Part shown: piece by piece, positions 34,235 to 46,761 of the stretch
Layout: each line of letters opens with the position of its first letter
Numbering within the stretch: position 1 is the stretch's first letter
Source of the DNA: Eudorina sp. 2006-703-Eu-15
Lineage: Eukaryota > Chlorophyta > Chlorophyceae > Chlamydomonadales > Volvocaceae
Length of the DNA stretch: 64,000 nucleotides
Direction: 5' to 3'
Assembly: GCA_003117195.1 (NCBI GenBank)
Contig: BDSI01000120.1
Coordinates: 27,979 to 91,978 of the forward strand
The notes under the pieces: model-generated
Database searches by the model: none
What the model saw: only the letters and a program-made list of their open reading frames with translations
What the model was told of the DNA's origin: nothing
Translations under genes and position numbers: made by a program

Positions 34235-35500
34235 TCATTTCAATCGTGGATTTCAATCGCGGACAAGAGCGCTTAGTCTCAAGTCTCGAGACTTATACTA
34301 AAAGTCCCAGACCAAATATGATATCAAAGAGTACCTAGCGCCCTCACAAAGCTTTTTCTCAAACATCGTGCTGCACGGACGTTTTCACGGCGCCATGGCA
34401 GTGCCTCTACAGGGCAGGATTCACAGGCCATATGCACCAGATTTACGGGAGCGATCCGCACAGTATCGCTATTATTGAGGCCTTCACGGCGGCTAGCTTC
34501 AAACTGCAAGGACACAAAGGGCGTCTGCGTCCGTCCCGTAACTCTAAAGATGGACAACTATTTGTCCGCGGAAAGCTCTATACCACCTTCGCCATACCGC
34601 CATCGCCGCCAATAGATGAAAGTTGCATCATGAAAGTTGCATCCACACCTCAATGCCGCAAACAAAGAACACACGGGCCACGACCCCACCCAGACAGACA
34701 CCGAAGCAAGCCGAACTGATGTCACTTGACGCGACACGTTTTAGACGAGCTGTGGCATAACTTGTGACGGGGTGGAGTGTTGAATGAGCTTGTTTCTCCT
34801 TAATGGCGCGCAATGTCAAGCCCGGGAATGTCGGCGACTGCCGTCTTCGCCGTCTCCAACGCCACGCGTGCTTTCTGATAGGCTGCGGACTGGCCCTATG
34901 CCATCAACGCGACACCGTTACACACGGTCAGGCCAGGGGGGTTGCAAGGCTTACCCGTGGAGAGCTGTTTTCGACAGTCCCGGGCTTCGACATCGCGCGC
35001 ACGTAAGGAAACAAGCTGATCCAACACTCCAAACGTTTTCCCGCGTCATCAGCAATCACAAGTTATGCCTCATGTGCGTCTTGTTAATTGTCTGTGAGGA
35101 CATGGCCAACAATAACAATTAGGTTAAGGCTGTTTACAGCGTAGGCGTTCATCATCCTTCTGGCACAGTATTCCGGCCGTCGCCAGTAATGGCCAGCAAT
35201 CTCTCTGTGGCCAAAAGAGCAGCCACCAGGACCGCAGGCAGGCCCGCCAGAGCTCCAGCAAATGGAGTCTGCACATTATGTTACTTGGAATAGGTGCTCA
35301 TGCGCGCTCTGATTTGGTTTCGGGGCGGTCTCTACTTGGAAACATGCGCACCACTAGCACACCCTCTTATGTACCACCAAAAATTGGGAGGTTAACTTAT
35401 AAGCTCTTGATTGGAAACATACCGTAAGTCTCGAGACTTGAGACTAAGCGCTTTTGTCTGCAAGTGCAAAAATGCGATTGAAATCGGACCTTGGAATTGA
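34235..35500. mobile_element. Element with short inverted arms
   Basis: Left arm 34235-34300 and right arm about 35423-35500 are inverted copies. Both contain GCGCTTAGTCTCAAG followed by TCTCGAGACTTA, and a GATTTCAATCGC block on the outer side. The 1.1-kb interior has no convincing gene. It may be a non-autonomous DNA element; target duplications were not found. Confidence 0.5.
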
Positions 35501-36488
35501 AAACGGCCATACTCTCATCGAGATATTTATATAGCATACATACAACTCTTACGGTAGCTGTTGTGGGATTGCAAATATGTCATGAACCCGTTGTGCGCCA
35601 CTGATGTCACTGTGTGCTGGGGCGATCGGCTATGTTGGCGCCTCTTCAGAATTCCAAGTCATGTAGCAGGCACAGCCAGACATTCCGGTACCCGCCGTTT
35701 GGAAGTGTCGATGGAATGCTACCGCGGGGCCTGCACGCTGAATCATGCAAACGACGCCGAAGATTCTTCAGTTGGCGCACTGATCCGGATGCTGATGCGT
35801 TACACCTCTGCTGCAAAGCTGTTTCCTTGTACAGCGCGACAGCTGCACCCCCGGCCGGCGTACACCCAGCTGCGGCCTGTCTGCTGTTGATCCAGGCGCC
35901 GGCGGACATGGACCCTGTTGCGGTGAGGCACATCCTGATGCTCCTCGATGGACGTGACGTGCTTGCAGTTCGTCCCATCAGTACCGCGCCCTCTTTATCC
36001 ATGGGTCACCAACCTCACGGGAACCACAACCAGACAACTAGACAAACGCAACTAGATGCACGAGCCGCACCCTCACTCGGTCGCCATCACCCGCCAGGGG
36101 GGAGGCTCTGAGTCCTCACGGCGGCCACCTCCTCCTCCTCCGCGTCCTCTCAGTGATGGGCGCACTGGCAGCTAACGGACCCAGGGCCGGTGTCAACCCA
36201 TCTGATATGTACCCCACACAGACACACACGCACATGTGCACACACGCACGGTCGTTACATGTCTTGCTTTCCTGAGAACGCATTCGTGACACGGTGTTCC
36301 TCTAGGGGGTGTAGCACGGCGCCGAGGCGTCGAGGGGCGCTCGACCCCGGGACGGAGACCGGAGGGATGTCACCTCCTGCCCCCGGGAACCTCCCATGTA
36401 CGTTAACCTCTGGAACGCCAACATGGGGAACGGCCATAGCCAGCAACAGCCACGTGCACCCGACGTGTGCACTTGATGTGCACCTTAG
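35501..36488. other. Region upstream of the OPR-like gene
   Basis: A plus frame at 35614-36111 contains a short F-box-like stretch (MDPVAVRHILMLLDGRDV), but I could not splice it to anything. A degenerate LINE-module relic with ATCTGATATGTA and a CA tract is at about 36166-36245. The first exon or exons of the next gene should lie here. Confidence 0.3.
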
Positions 36489-39400
36489 CGTCCTGGCCCG
36501 GCCGCGCCGCCCCTGCCACTGCCCCACGGCCAGTTCCTCCGCGTCGAGGACGAGCTGGAGCGCCTGCGGTGCACACCCCTGGTGGCACCCGGGGCGTTCG
36601 CCAGGACGTTGCGGGCCCGCGGCCGCGCAGCCGCCGCCGCAGCAGCCGCCGCAGCCGCAGCAACCGCGCGGGTACCGGCGGCAGGGGCGCACCCAGTAGT
36701 GCGGGAGTGCACCCTGGCCTCGGGACCGCCTCCGCCGCGGCCGCCGCCGCAGCAACAACAACAACAACGACAGTACGCCGCGCAGGCGCACCCACCCCGG
36801 CCGCCGCCTCACGCTGCCCGCATGGACTCGGAGTCGGACTCGCTGCTGAGGTCGGAGGTGGCGGGGCCCGCAGCCGCTGAGCCCCCTAGCCCCGGGGTTC
36901 TCCTCTCCGGGTTTTCGGGATTCCTGGCCTGGACTGCAACCAGCGACCGCTCAGCGCAGCTTCAAGGGGACACGCCGCCGTCGCCGCCGTCGCCGTCGCG
37001 GCCGCCGCCGCCGCCGCCGCCGCCTCTAGAAGCACAAGGGAGGCCGGGCTGGGAGGAGCCCTCGGCGCCGCCTCCCGGTCTCGGGCACCCCTATGATGAG
37101 GCAAGCGGCAGGGCGGCCCAGGCGGTTGCGGCGGCGGCAATGGGGGGCCGGGCACCGGCGGGGGAGCAGCTGCCGGGGAGTGCTCGGATGAAGGCGGCTC
37201 CGGACCGCAGCCGTCGGAGGGGCGCGTCCTCCCTGGACTTGGACTTTGATGCCATGGCACCGGGCGCGCTGGCGACGTTTCTTGGGGCCTGCGCGGAGGA
37301 GCAGGTACCGCTGAGGCGGTCGGTCTTGCAGGTGGGGCAGTGCGGGGGCGGGTACGGGTGTGGGTACGGGTGCGGGTAAGGGGGGCGTGTGGGGCGGGGA
37401 GCAGGGTACGGCACAGTACGCGGTGGGCCAGGGCAGCATGCGGAGGGTCCGGACCCTCCGCGGCTGACAGGGAGGAGAACCGCGTCGTCTCGTTCGTCGT
37501 GAAGTGCCCGCCTTACGTGGAATGACGCGTCCGGAAACTACAACAGGCACGCGCCGCCATCATGTGCCGCAATGCTCCGGATGTGGATGTAGATGTGGAT
37601 GTGGCGGATGTGGCGGGTGGATGTGGCGGAGATAGCTTCCCTGGAGATCCGCAAATTACAGCCACGAACCCGAGCAGGCTAGGGGCTGGCCGAGGCTGGT
37701 TCCGTGGTGTGTCAACCTCTCAACCACGACTGCCCCTCCCCTCTCCCGCGCACCCTGCCTCCCGTTCCCAGTCGTACAGTGACGTGGTGTCGTACCGGGC
37801 AGCGGACCTCACGGCGGTGGAGCTGCTGTCGGCGCTGGAGGGCCTCTCTTCGTACCGTTTCAGACCTTCGGGGCCGTCGCCGGCAGGGGCGGGTCCAACG
37901 GCCCGGGGCGGCGGCGATGGCCGTCGTACTACCTCGAGCTGGGTGGACCCCATCCTGGCGGCCCTCGTGTCCCCCTCCTCCCCCTCCTCCTCCTCTTCTT
38001 CTTCCTCCTCCTCCTCCTCCTCCTCCCCCTCCTCCCCCTCCTCCTCCCCGGCCGCCGCCTCTTCTTCCGCCGTCGCAGCCGCCGCCAGCAGCAGCAGTAG
38101 CAGCAGCAGCGCAGAGGATGCGGTCTTGATGGCTGCGCCAGCCGCCGCAGCGGCGCCAGCCCGCAGTGGCGCCCGCGATGTCCAGCCTGGGCCATCCAGG
38201 GACGATAGCGGGAGCAGGGCAGGGGGGCCGAGGGAGCGCGGCGGCGGCCGCGGCGGTGGCGGCCACCGCGGGGACCCCGATGGCAGCGGTGGCCGCCGTC
38301 CGCCGGGCGACGGGACTCCGGATCTCCCCCGGCCGCTGCCGCCTCGAGTGGCCTTCCTGGAGCCGTCTCAGGTCGTCCAGCTGGCCGGTGTGCTCGTCCA
38401 GTTGGGTGTACGGCCCCCGCCGGACTGGGTGCCGGCGTTCCTGGAGGGCACCGCGCACCGGGTGGGGGCGATGGCCGGCGGGGAGATCACCCGGCTGCTA
38501 GAGCACCTGGCGAGGTGGAGGGTGCCGCCCGGGGCCGTGTGGTGGGGCGAGGTGCTGGACACCTGGCTGCCTTCGGGACAGCGACGAGCCGACATGTCTT
38601 CACCATGGCCGCCGCCGTCACTGCCGTACAGTGACGGCGGCGCGGCGACGGCGACGGCGGCGACGACGACGACGACAGGCGTCCCGCATCCGCCGCCGGC
38701 GCCGGTCATCCCGGCGGCCATCCTGTACGGGGTGCATGTGCTGGGTCTGGGGCCGCGGCGGGGCCGCAGCGGCGGCGCGGCATCGGCCTCGCGACTGTCG
38801 AGATGGGCGGAGGCGGCGCTGTACGACCTGGCGCGCGCGGCGCTGCGTTCGGGGCAGCTCGTGCGGGGTAAGGCTGGTGGCGGTGCGAGATTGGGAGGCG
38901 AGCCGGTGCCGGGGGCGCGCGGCGTGGGACGGGCCCCGCGGGCGGGCCTGAAGGCTCCGACCGCCGCTGTTGCCACCGACGACGCGGCCGTGTACGGCGA
39001 GGACGCTGGTGGTGGTGTGGTGGCGACGGGGGCTCTGCCGCTGGCGGCGCCGCCGCCGCGGGCCATCGCTCAGGCCCTGGCGGCGCTGCCCTCCGTGATG
39101 CCGGCCGGGTCACGTTGGGCGTCTGATCCCGTAGGTGAGTGGCTGGCTGGCTGGCTGGCTGGATTCTTCACAGAACTACGGGCTGTGGGGTTGTAACGGG
39201 ACATACGCCTCTACAGTACAGTACAGCATTGTAAGGGCGTTAAGAAGGAGGAGAAGGTGGGAGCAGGATGTGATGATTAGGTGCACCGCACAGCAGCTGG
39301 GGGCATGCAGGCGGATGCAGGGGACTGGGTTACGGTGGCGGCCGTCGAGGAGGAGGCGGCGCGGAGGAGGCCCCCGTGCCTGGAAAGCTGTGCGATGATA

Positions 39401-40859
39401 TCGATGATATCGATGATGTGGATGATGTGCTCCCTGCATGCATGCATACCGTATATGAGTGATGGATTCATCGGCCGACTGTGTGTTGGCGGCTGCCCTC
39501 AGGCCCGGGCCGCGGGGTGCTGGCGTTGCTGTTGGCCGCTCTGGAGACGGGGCTGCGGGAGCTGCCGGCCGGGCTGCTGGTGGAGCTGCTGAGAGGTGCG
39601 GGCATATGTGTGCATGTGTGCGAACCGCGAAGCACATCATCGCATATGTACGGCGGTACATGGCCGGCTCAGCACCGCACCAGCACCATGGCCAGTGGCC
39701 GAGGCGCATCGTGCCGGCCGGGGCCACATACGTATAATCAGACGTACGGCGGTCCGCAGGGAGAGCCCCCCAGGCCTTCCTCTCTGTGTGTGTCCTGGCC
39801 TACGCCTCCGCGAACGCAGCTGCCCCTGCGGGCATCGCAGCCCTGTTGCGCCCTCCCACTCGTCCCTCCTGCGTGCACGTCCGCACGTCCGCACCCGCGA
39901 ACCAGCCACCGTGAGGTTCTTCCCGAGGCCAGGTACCCCCGTTCCTGTTCGCTGACCTCCCAACCCACCAGCGCGCACCTCGCCCTGGTTTGCCCTTGCG
40001 GCCCGGCTGTGCAGGTTTGGCGGCGTGCGGTCTCCACCCCGGCCCCCGCTTCCTGCGGCTGCACGCCATGGTGCTCCGGAGCCACAGCGAGGAGCTGACC
40101 GCGGAGCAGCTGCTGCAGGTGCGTGAGTGGTTCGAGTGTGGGGCGCGCGGGAGGGGCAAGGGGGATGCCTCCCTTCCTCCCTCCCTCCCTCCTGGCATAT
40201 CGCATGTGCCAATTCAGTTGTGCGCGCACGGGTTGGCGGTCGCCAGGGTCGGCGTGCCCCACCTCCGGGGCTCCGGCTCGGGTACCATCTAAGACCCAAC
40301 GTGACGCAACCCCCCTCCAACCAACTGGTGCACGCAGGCGGCCAGCTGCTATCAGGCGATGGGGCTGCCCCTTCGAGGTGAGAGCTCCGAGGGGGCGTGG
40401 GGTACGCGGGCTTCGGGCAGGGTCGCGCGTGGCGGGACCCAACGCGGGGGCCGCATTCTGGGGTCTCTAGGTTCGGGGACTCGGCGGCGGGTTAAGTTCG
40501 GGAACTCGGCGGGTCGACCGGGCTGCATGGGCCACATCGAGCGGACGCGCGGGGGGGGGGGCATCGCCGACTTTGGTGTCTTCAAAAGCCCCCCTTGCTC
40601 ATTCGCGCGAGGGTTGGCACAAGCGAGGCCGACTGCATACCGGCCCGTACCTGCGCGGGTTGACGCGGCGGGACTGCGTGCCCTCCCTCCCTCCACCCCC
40701 CCGGGGATTTCACATGGTATGGCTGCAGGTCAGCTCCGCGAGGCGGTCCTCAGCGCCCGCGCAGCGCTCCGGAAGGCGCCCGGGGCCGGTCAGCCGGCAG
40801 CACCGCCGGTTGGCCGCCACCGGACGGCCGGTCGGCGTGTTCGCCGCACCAACCGCTGA
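36489..40859 (+). CDS. Helical-repeat protein resembling algal OPR proteins, 5' end open
   Basis: Exons: 36489-37331, 37772-39134, 39503-39595, 40015-40118, 40338-40377, 40729-40859. All internal phases match, giving about 857 residues. The first exon may continue from an upstream exon through the acceptor at 36488. The first in-frame ATG is 36823, but the sequence before it (FLRVEDELERLRCTPLV) reads like protein. The N-terminal third is Ala/Pro/Gln-rich and includes a poly-Ser run (TCC repeats, 37973-38100). The rest has spaced helical units of the OPR/FAST-kinase-like style: PPDWVPAFLEG, LLEHLARWRVPPGAVWW, LLRGLAACGLHPGPRFLRL, LTAEQLLQAASCYQAMGLPL. In Chlamydomonas such proteins usually bind organelle RNAs, so a chloroplast or mitochondrial RNA role is inferred. 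No C-terminal RAP domain is visible. TGTAA follows at 41130-41134. Confidence 0.65.
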
Positions 40860-41129
40860 GCACCAAGCAGGCCCCACAGCTGCGCACCCGCGATGCGGCC
40901 GTCGCTCTCTGCCCAACCAAACGGCCTAAGGGAAGGAAAGGGCTGCTTGGAGCCCGCCCTGCCACGCCCGGCCTAGGCCGCGCCCCACACACCGTACTGG
41001 TAACGTTCGGTGGGCGGCCGGGGACCTAGGGGTCGAAGGTGACGGCATGACCGGTGGGCCCTGGCCGGTGATTGCGTGGAGCTTACCGCCGTACCCTGTC
41101 ACGCCCGTGCCGTACACGTTTGCCTGGAT

Positions 41130-41134
41130 TGTAA
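41130..41134 (+). terminator. Poly(A) signal TGTAA of the OPR-like gene
   Basis: First TGTAA after the stop at 40857-40859, about 270 bases downstream. Confidence 0.45.
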
Positions 41135-42757
41135 CATGTGAGGGGGCGCCGGGCCGGGGGACCTGGGTCTGTGTGTATCGCAGTCGCGGCGCGTAAGACG
41201 AGTGGGCCCCGGCCGGTGATTACCTGCGTGGCGGGTAGGGCCCCGCCTGGTGTGGGTGTGGGTGTCTTTGGGAAAGAATGACTGTGTACTTGCATGTGCC
41301 GTACGTCCGCGTGCGGCTGCAATGTGGGGTATGCTGGCGGCGGTCGAGACAGCTCCCTGTTAGCGGGCTCCATGCTGAGTTGGTGGCGGCATGTTGGTGG
41401 GGGCTAATGGCCTGTAGTGGCCTGCTCGGCCCGCAGGCGCTGCGGACCTGCGATGCGTCTCAGAGGCTCGATGACCGTTGGCGGGTGCTGGAGATGTCTT
41501 AACACATACGGGAGTCGATCGGGGCCGTGGCCACGGGTCTGGTGCAGCCGGCTGGGAGCTATCTGCAGGACGCCATGTAACCAGTGCGTTCGAGTACGGT
41601 ACGGTTTCGATCGCGCCCTCGCGAGATGGTCTAGGGAGGGGACAACCATGCCCTCCGGAAACGCAGCCACCCTCGGTGCCGTCCCCTCTCCCAGCCACCA
41701 TGCAACCCAAGCCGCAGGCGACTGGGTGCTTCCCCCGAGAGCCCCTGAACCAAGGAGGGGCCCCAGCTCTTGTTGGGTGACCCCGACCTGGCGCAGCTAG
41801 GTTGATGGACCGGTATTCCTGTGCGTCGATCGATTCCGCCCCGATACGGCGATATGGTACTTCCACTCCGCCGGCATGGCTCCCCCCGGCCCCTCTCCAG
41901 GGTTGCACCTCCGGACTACTCAACACGGCAGCCGACGATTACGGACACGGCGACTCCCAAGCGCCTCTTCAGACGTCCCACCCAACCATTCAACTGCCAC
42001 GTCACCAAAAAATCGGACTGCCCGCAACTTTCACACCCGGCCCTCGTGCGTCATGCTACCTATACAGGCAAACGTCACGTCATCGGGGACCCGCCCGCTA
42101 AGATTAAGAATTTCAGGAAGTAAAAGAATGCGCACTGGGTTCTGGTCTACGTGTCGGCCCCGCCGTCTTAAGACGCCAGGGTCAGCGGTAAAAGGCTAAT
42201 AACGAGACACCACGCCGCTCCCGGAGATGATAGAGGTTCCTACCCCAGCGTTGCGACGCGCTGACGTACAGCTGCTGCCTTCCGCCCTGATGGCTGCCCT
42301 CTTCCCTCTTCCCCCGTGGAGGAGTCCGGGGCCCGTCCGATGTCGTCCTTCACCGCCACCACCACCACCAAACAGTGTCATTATGGCACAGCCGATCGTG
42401 AGGCCAAGGCATCAACTCCTGCACCGTATCGCACCCGAAAACGTGCGCGTCAACAGTACCGTACATCGTTCAGAAGGGGGAACCGACAACCGAAGTGGGT
42501 CGTAAAATACAACCTGTGTGAGGAGAAGTAGAAAGAAGGGAAGACCTCGTTAGTTCCCCTCCCGGCGGAAGCCATCCACCAACGCGGTCACAATGCTCGA
42601 CGATGCAAGTCATGCAAATCCGCTCAAACACTGTGGGCTGCATTCAAGGCACCCGGCTCAGCGTCAAGGAGCCATGCTAGACGCCACACCTCCAAGCACA
42701 GCGCCAAGGTCCCCGCCCCCGGCCCCTTGGCTGACGAGGAAATCAGTTGAGGAATCA
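41135..42757. other. Spacer between convergent genes
   Basis: No gene supported. Frames at 41417-41800 and 41802-42123 are open but do not resemble coding sequence and lack splice context. No clear TGTAA for the minus-strand gene was found here. Confidence 0.3.
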
Positions 42758-43743
42758 TTACTTCCTCAGCGTCCCCGAAGCGCGCGGCCCGCTGCCGCTG
42801 CCACTGCCGCCGACCGCCGCACCCGCCGGCAACCCGCCGGCAGCCGCCGCCGCCACTGCGGCCGCCGCCGCAGCAGATGACGCCGCCCCCGGCGATGCTG
42901 CCGCTGCGAGGAGCGCCTTCGTGTCCGCGGGCAGCGGCAGCGGCAGGCCGGTGAAAGGCGCCAGCAGCTGCTGCAGCACGGCCTCCTGATCGCGAGGGTC
43001 GCAGTGGTCGCGGTTCTGGTCGCGGCTGTTGTTGTTATTGTTGTTGTGATGGTGGTGGTGGCTCCAGCTGGGCGACAGCTTGGGCGTGAAGGGCACGGCG
43101 CAGGTCTCCGAGCCCTCCTCCTCCATGCGATGGAGCTCCGACTGGTCAGCGCCAGTCAGTCGGTCAGGAACATTTGACAAAGGTCAGGCAAGATGGTGGT
43201 GATGGGGGGAAAGGGGGGCCAGTCAGGAAGTTCGGTCATTCAGTCCTTCCCTAGATGACCGGTACCGGACCCGCAGCGCCCGGGACCGCCCGGGAACCCC
43301 CCCCCCCATGCAGGGGACGGTGCGCCGCACCACCGCAGCCAGTACGGCAAGGTACGGCACGGTGGTAGGGCGCAGGTAGGGACACGACCCTGGCGGGGCG
43401 CAGTGGGTCGCGCCAGGGTCCGACCCTCACGGCGCCCATCCCCGCCGATGTCTGTTGACGGTTGCTGTGCGCGCGCGCGGTGTGCAGGCTAAGGTGCCGG
43501 ATTACCGAAGGCTCAGGCGCCGGGTAAGGTGGCCTCGTAGGGGACCGCTACGCGATACGCCGCTTCGCGCCGTTCCCGAGTCATGTGTGTCCGAGCTCCG
43601 ACCCACCTGCACCGAACGCAGTTCGCGTTCGATCTCCTCCAGCCGCCTCGCCAGCTCTCCCCGCGCGCGTTGCGCCACCTCCGCCTCCCTGGCGCCGTGC
43701 GGGAGCGCAACGCAGCGCAACAGCAGCAGCAGCAGCAGTATGT

Positions 43744-43775
<32 letters not shown>

Positions 43776-46725
43776 CGCCGCGCAACAACGTCTGGTGCCT
43801 TGCGACCATTCCCCTGAGGGCTCAGATGTCATGTGTCCTACGGGAACTTCGCATGCAGAGTTGCAGACCCTAGACCAGGGCCACCCACCTACCCACCTAC
43901 CCACCTACTTCGCCCTGTGAACACGCAGACACAAGCCTTTGCCTCCCCTCTCCCATACCCCCCCCCCCGCATATGCATCGACAACCGAAGGTGTGAGAGC
44001 TGCTGCTGTATGGATGGGCTCTTGACTTGCGAGATCAATTATTCCATATCAATCTTCATGACAGGTCAGCTTCCGGGAGGCATATACGACATCTCGGACA
44101 TCGGCCGCGCGGGTGATGACCGCGCAGCGTCGCAGTTTATAGGGTTCGACGACGCCTATTCGCCCTGGGGCTCGCGGCGCTCCAGCAGCAAACCAGCGAA
44201 CATCATCCCCCGCTCCTCACCCACTACCTCACCTGCGGGCCTCCGCCAGCTCCGCGACCACGCCAGCCAGCTTGGCGTCCTGTTCCGCCGCTGCCGCCGC
44301 CGCGGCCTCCCGCTCGGCCGCCATCTGCCGCTCCAGGGCTGCGGCATGAGCCCTCACGGGCGCCAGATGGGCCTCCTGAAATACAGTACACACATACGGG
44401 CGGGTCTCATCTCTCGCTATACACGCGCAACCTTCATACCGTGTGCATCCTGGATTGGGAGCGGGCAGTTGATACGCATCCCGGCTGTACCCGGGCTCAA
44501 GCACGCCCCCAGTACGGCACGCACTCCCGCCCCACAACTGACGGTGTTAGGTGCGCTGCGTGTAAGTGCTGATTTGACCAGAGGCGGCGCGGCAGCCGCT
44601 GACAGGGAGCATGGCGCCGGCTGCTACGGACACGACAGCATTGCAGCGACCGCAATCGATACACCGGTTGTAGGTGAGGGGTTGTTCCGCGGAACTCATT
44701 TCCCCCCCTTCCCCTTCCCCCCCCGGCCCCATCACGGACCTCCATCTCCGCCAGCATGCTTGCCGTCTTGACGAACTGCGACACCTGGAGGGGGGCGGGC
44801 GGGGAAGAAGAAACCGGGCGACGGAAACGGACGCTGAGAACGACGACCTCAACCAAGCGCCCCATGCAAGCGGCGTGACTACCGCCGTCGCCTGTCGTGT
44901 ATAGGCATGTAATGCTTTGATCTTTGGAAGCTCGGGGCCGTGGCCGTAGCGGGGCACATGGCCAGCAGGTCCCAGCCGCTGCCCTGCGCCGCGCGGAGCT
45001 GTGTTGGGCAGCCCATCCGGACACACCGAGAGAGCTGTGTGTGCGCTGCGGGTGCGGGCGACACGCACGCAAGCATATCTCGTCCCGCGGACCCCGCGCG
45101 CCAGCTGCCAGTGCTCGGCCGCTCCATACACACACCGTCTCCATATGGTACATCGCGGTGGCAGGGGTTCCGGCCAAGACCAAGGGGTGTATGGATTGGG
45201 GAACCGATGCGTGGCACAAGAGTCAATACGCGACCCAAGTTACTTACCATACATACTTGAATTATGCGCTCACCGTTACCTCGGGCGACCGCGTCGCCGC
45301 CGGACCCATCCCGGACCAACCAACGCGCGACAGCACTAAGACGAACCACACCCCAGACAGCACAAATTATTGAGACCAAGGGGTGCTGGGGCAGGGGCAC
45401 CCCACGGTCGAAGCGGAGGGACGATGCGGTCTCTCTCCCGGCCAACAGGGTGCAGTCGGCATCGCGCCTGGTCACTATAACCGGCGGACCACGGTATCGC
45501 GCCTGACACGTTGAGCAAACATCGTCGCTAGCCAAGGGAGCAGCTGCACACACACTGCAGCCGCCTGACCGGTGTCACCTGTTGCTCCAGCAGCGCGTTG
45601 GCGGCCGCCAGACGATCTCCTCGCGCCTCCGCGGACTGCGCGGCCGCCTGTCCGGCAGCAAATACCACATGGGTGCAGTCGGGAGGGGGGGAGGGGCGGC
45701 CAGTGCGGTAGGAGGGCCAGCCAAAGTCGGGGCATGTACATGGCGCGTTCAAGCACAGCTGCACACGGTCCCTATGGCGCACAATGTTGCGCCCCGCCAC
45801 TGCTACACCAGGCCGGCAGGCGACGGACGCCGCCCCACGCATGTGTTTGTCGGTGTGTTAAGACCCACCATCCACCAGCCCGCCCACCCACCAGCGCGTC
45901 TCGCAACTGCGCTTTCAGCGTCGCGACCTCTTGCTGTGAAGAAGACAGTGAGTCCTCTGTCGCAGTGAGCACCCGCTGCAGGTCATCCCACTGCCGCCGC
46001 TGCGACTCGAGCGCCTGGGGGGGGGGGGCGGGGCGGGGAGTTGGGTTGGCCGGCGGTGCAAGGGCTGACCGTGTGAGTTCTGATCTTCACCCCGTGGGTT
46101 AATGAATCAGTACCAAGGCGGAGAGAGAGAGAGCAGGGCGGCATCGACATGGTTGGCGAAGAAGAAACCAGAGAACTAGGGAATGTGCAAGCCCCATGCA
46201 AACCTTACAACGCACCCAGACGTCCGCGCACAACTCTCGAGCCGTTCAGCGCTGCACTCCCAGACCCGCTGCCTGGTCAGCCGCGTCTGCAGCGCGCAGC
46301 GCGAGCAACATGTGCGCGTACTACAAGCAACCAACCAGCCACGAGCCCAAGGATGGGATCAGGCTCGCGGCACGTCCCTTCCTATCGCTGCTGGTGAACG
46401 CCTGGACTGGACTGGACTTGATGGCTGACCAGTCCGATGGACGCGAACGCGGCCCCGCGCCGGTGAGGCACACCCGAGGGTAAGAGAGGGTACCGCCCAG
46501 CTCCCCACAGTGCCTACCGCACTCGTCCTGGTCAGCTCGCCCTCCAGCTCGATGATGGTGCTGTCCTTGTCCTCCAGCAGCTGGGTCAGCTCCTCCTTGG
46601 TGCGGTTGCCCTCAACCACGAGAGCCACCTGCGGGCGTGCGACCAACACGGAGGACGTGATCATCCTGAGCACACCACACACACACACTACTGCGCTGGA
46701 CTTCACTTCTCGCGGCTCAGTTATC

Positions 46726-46761
<36 letters not shown>

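Noticed and set aside
35890..36020. Possible F-box-like start (MDPVAVRHILMLLDGRDV)
   Set aside because: Only about 18 residues look right, with no downstream exon; could not be linked to the OPR-like gene in phase.
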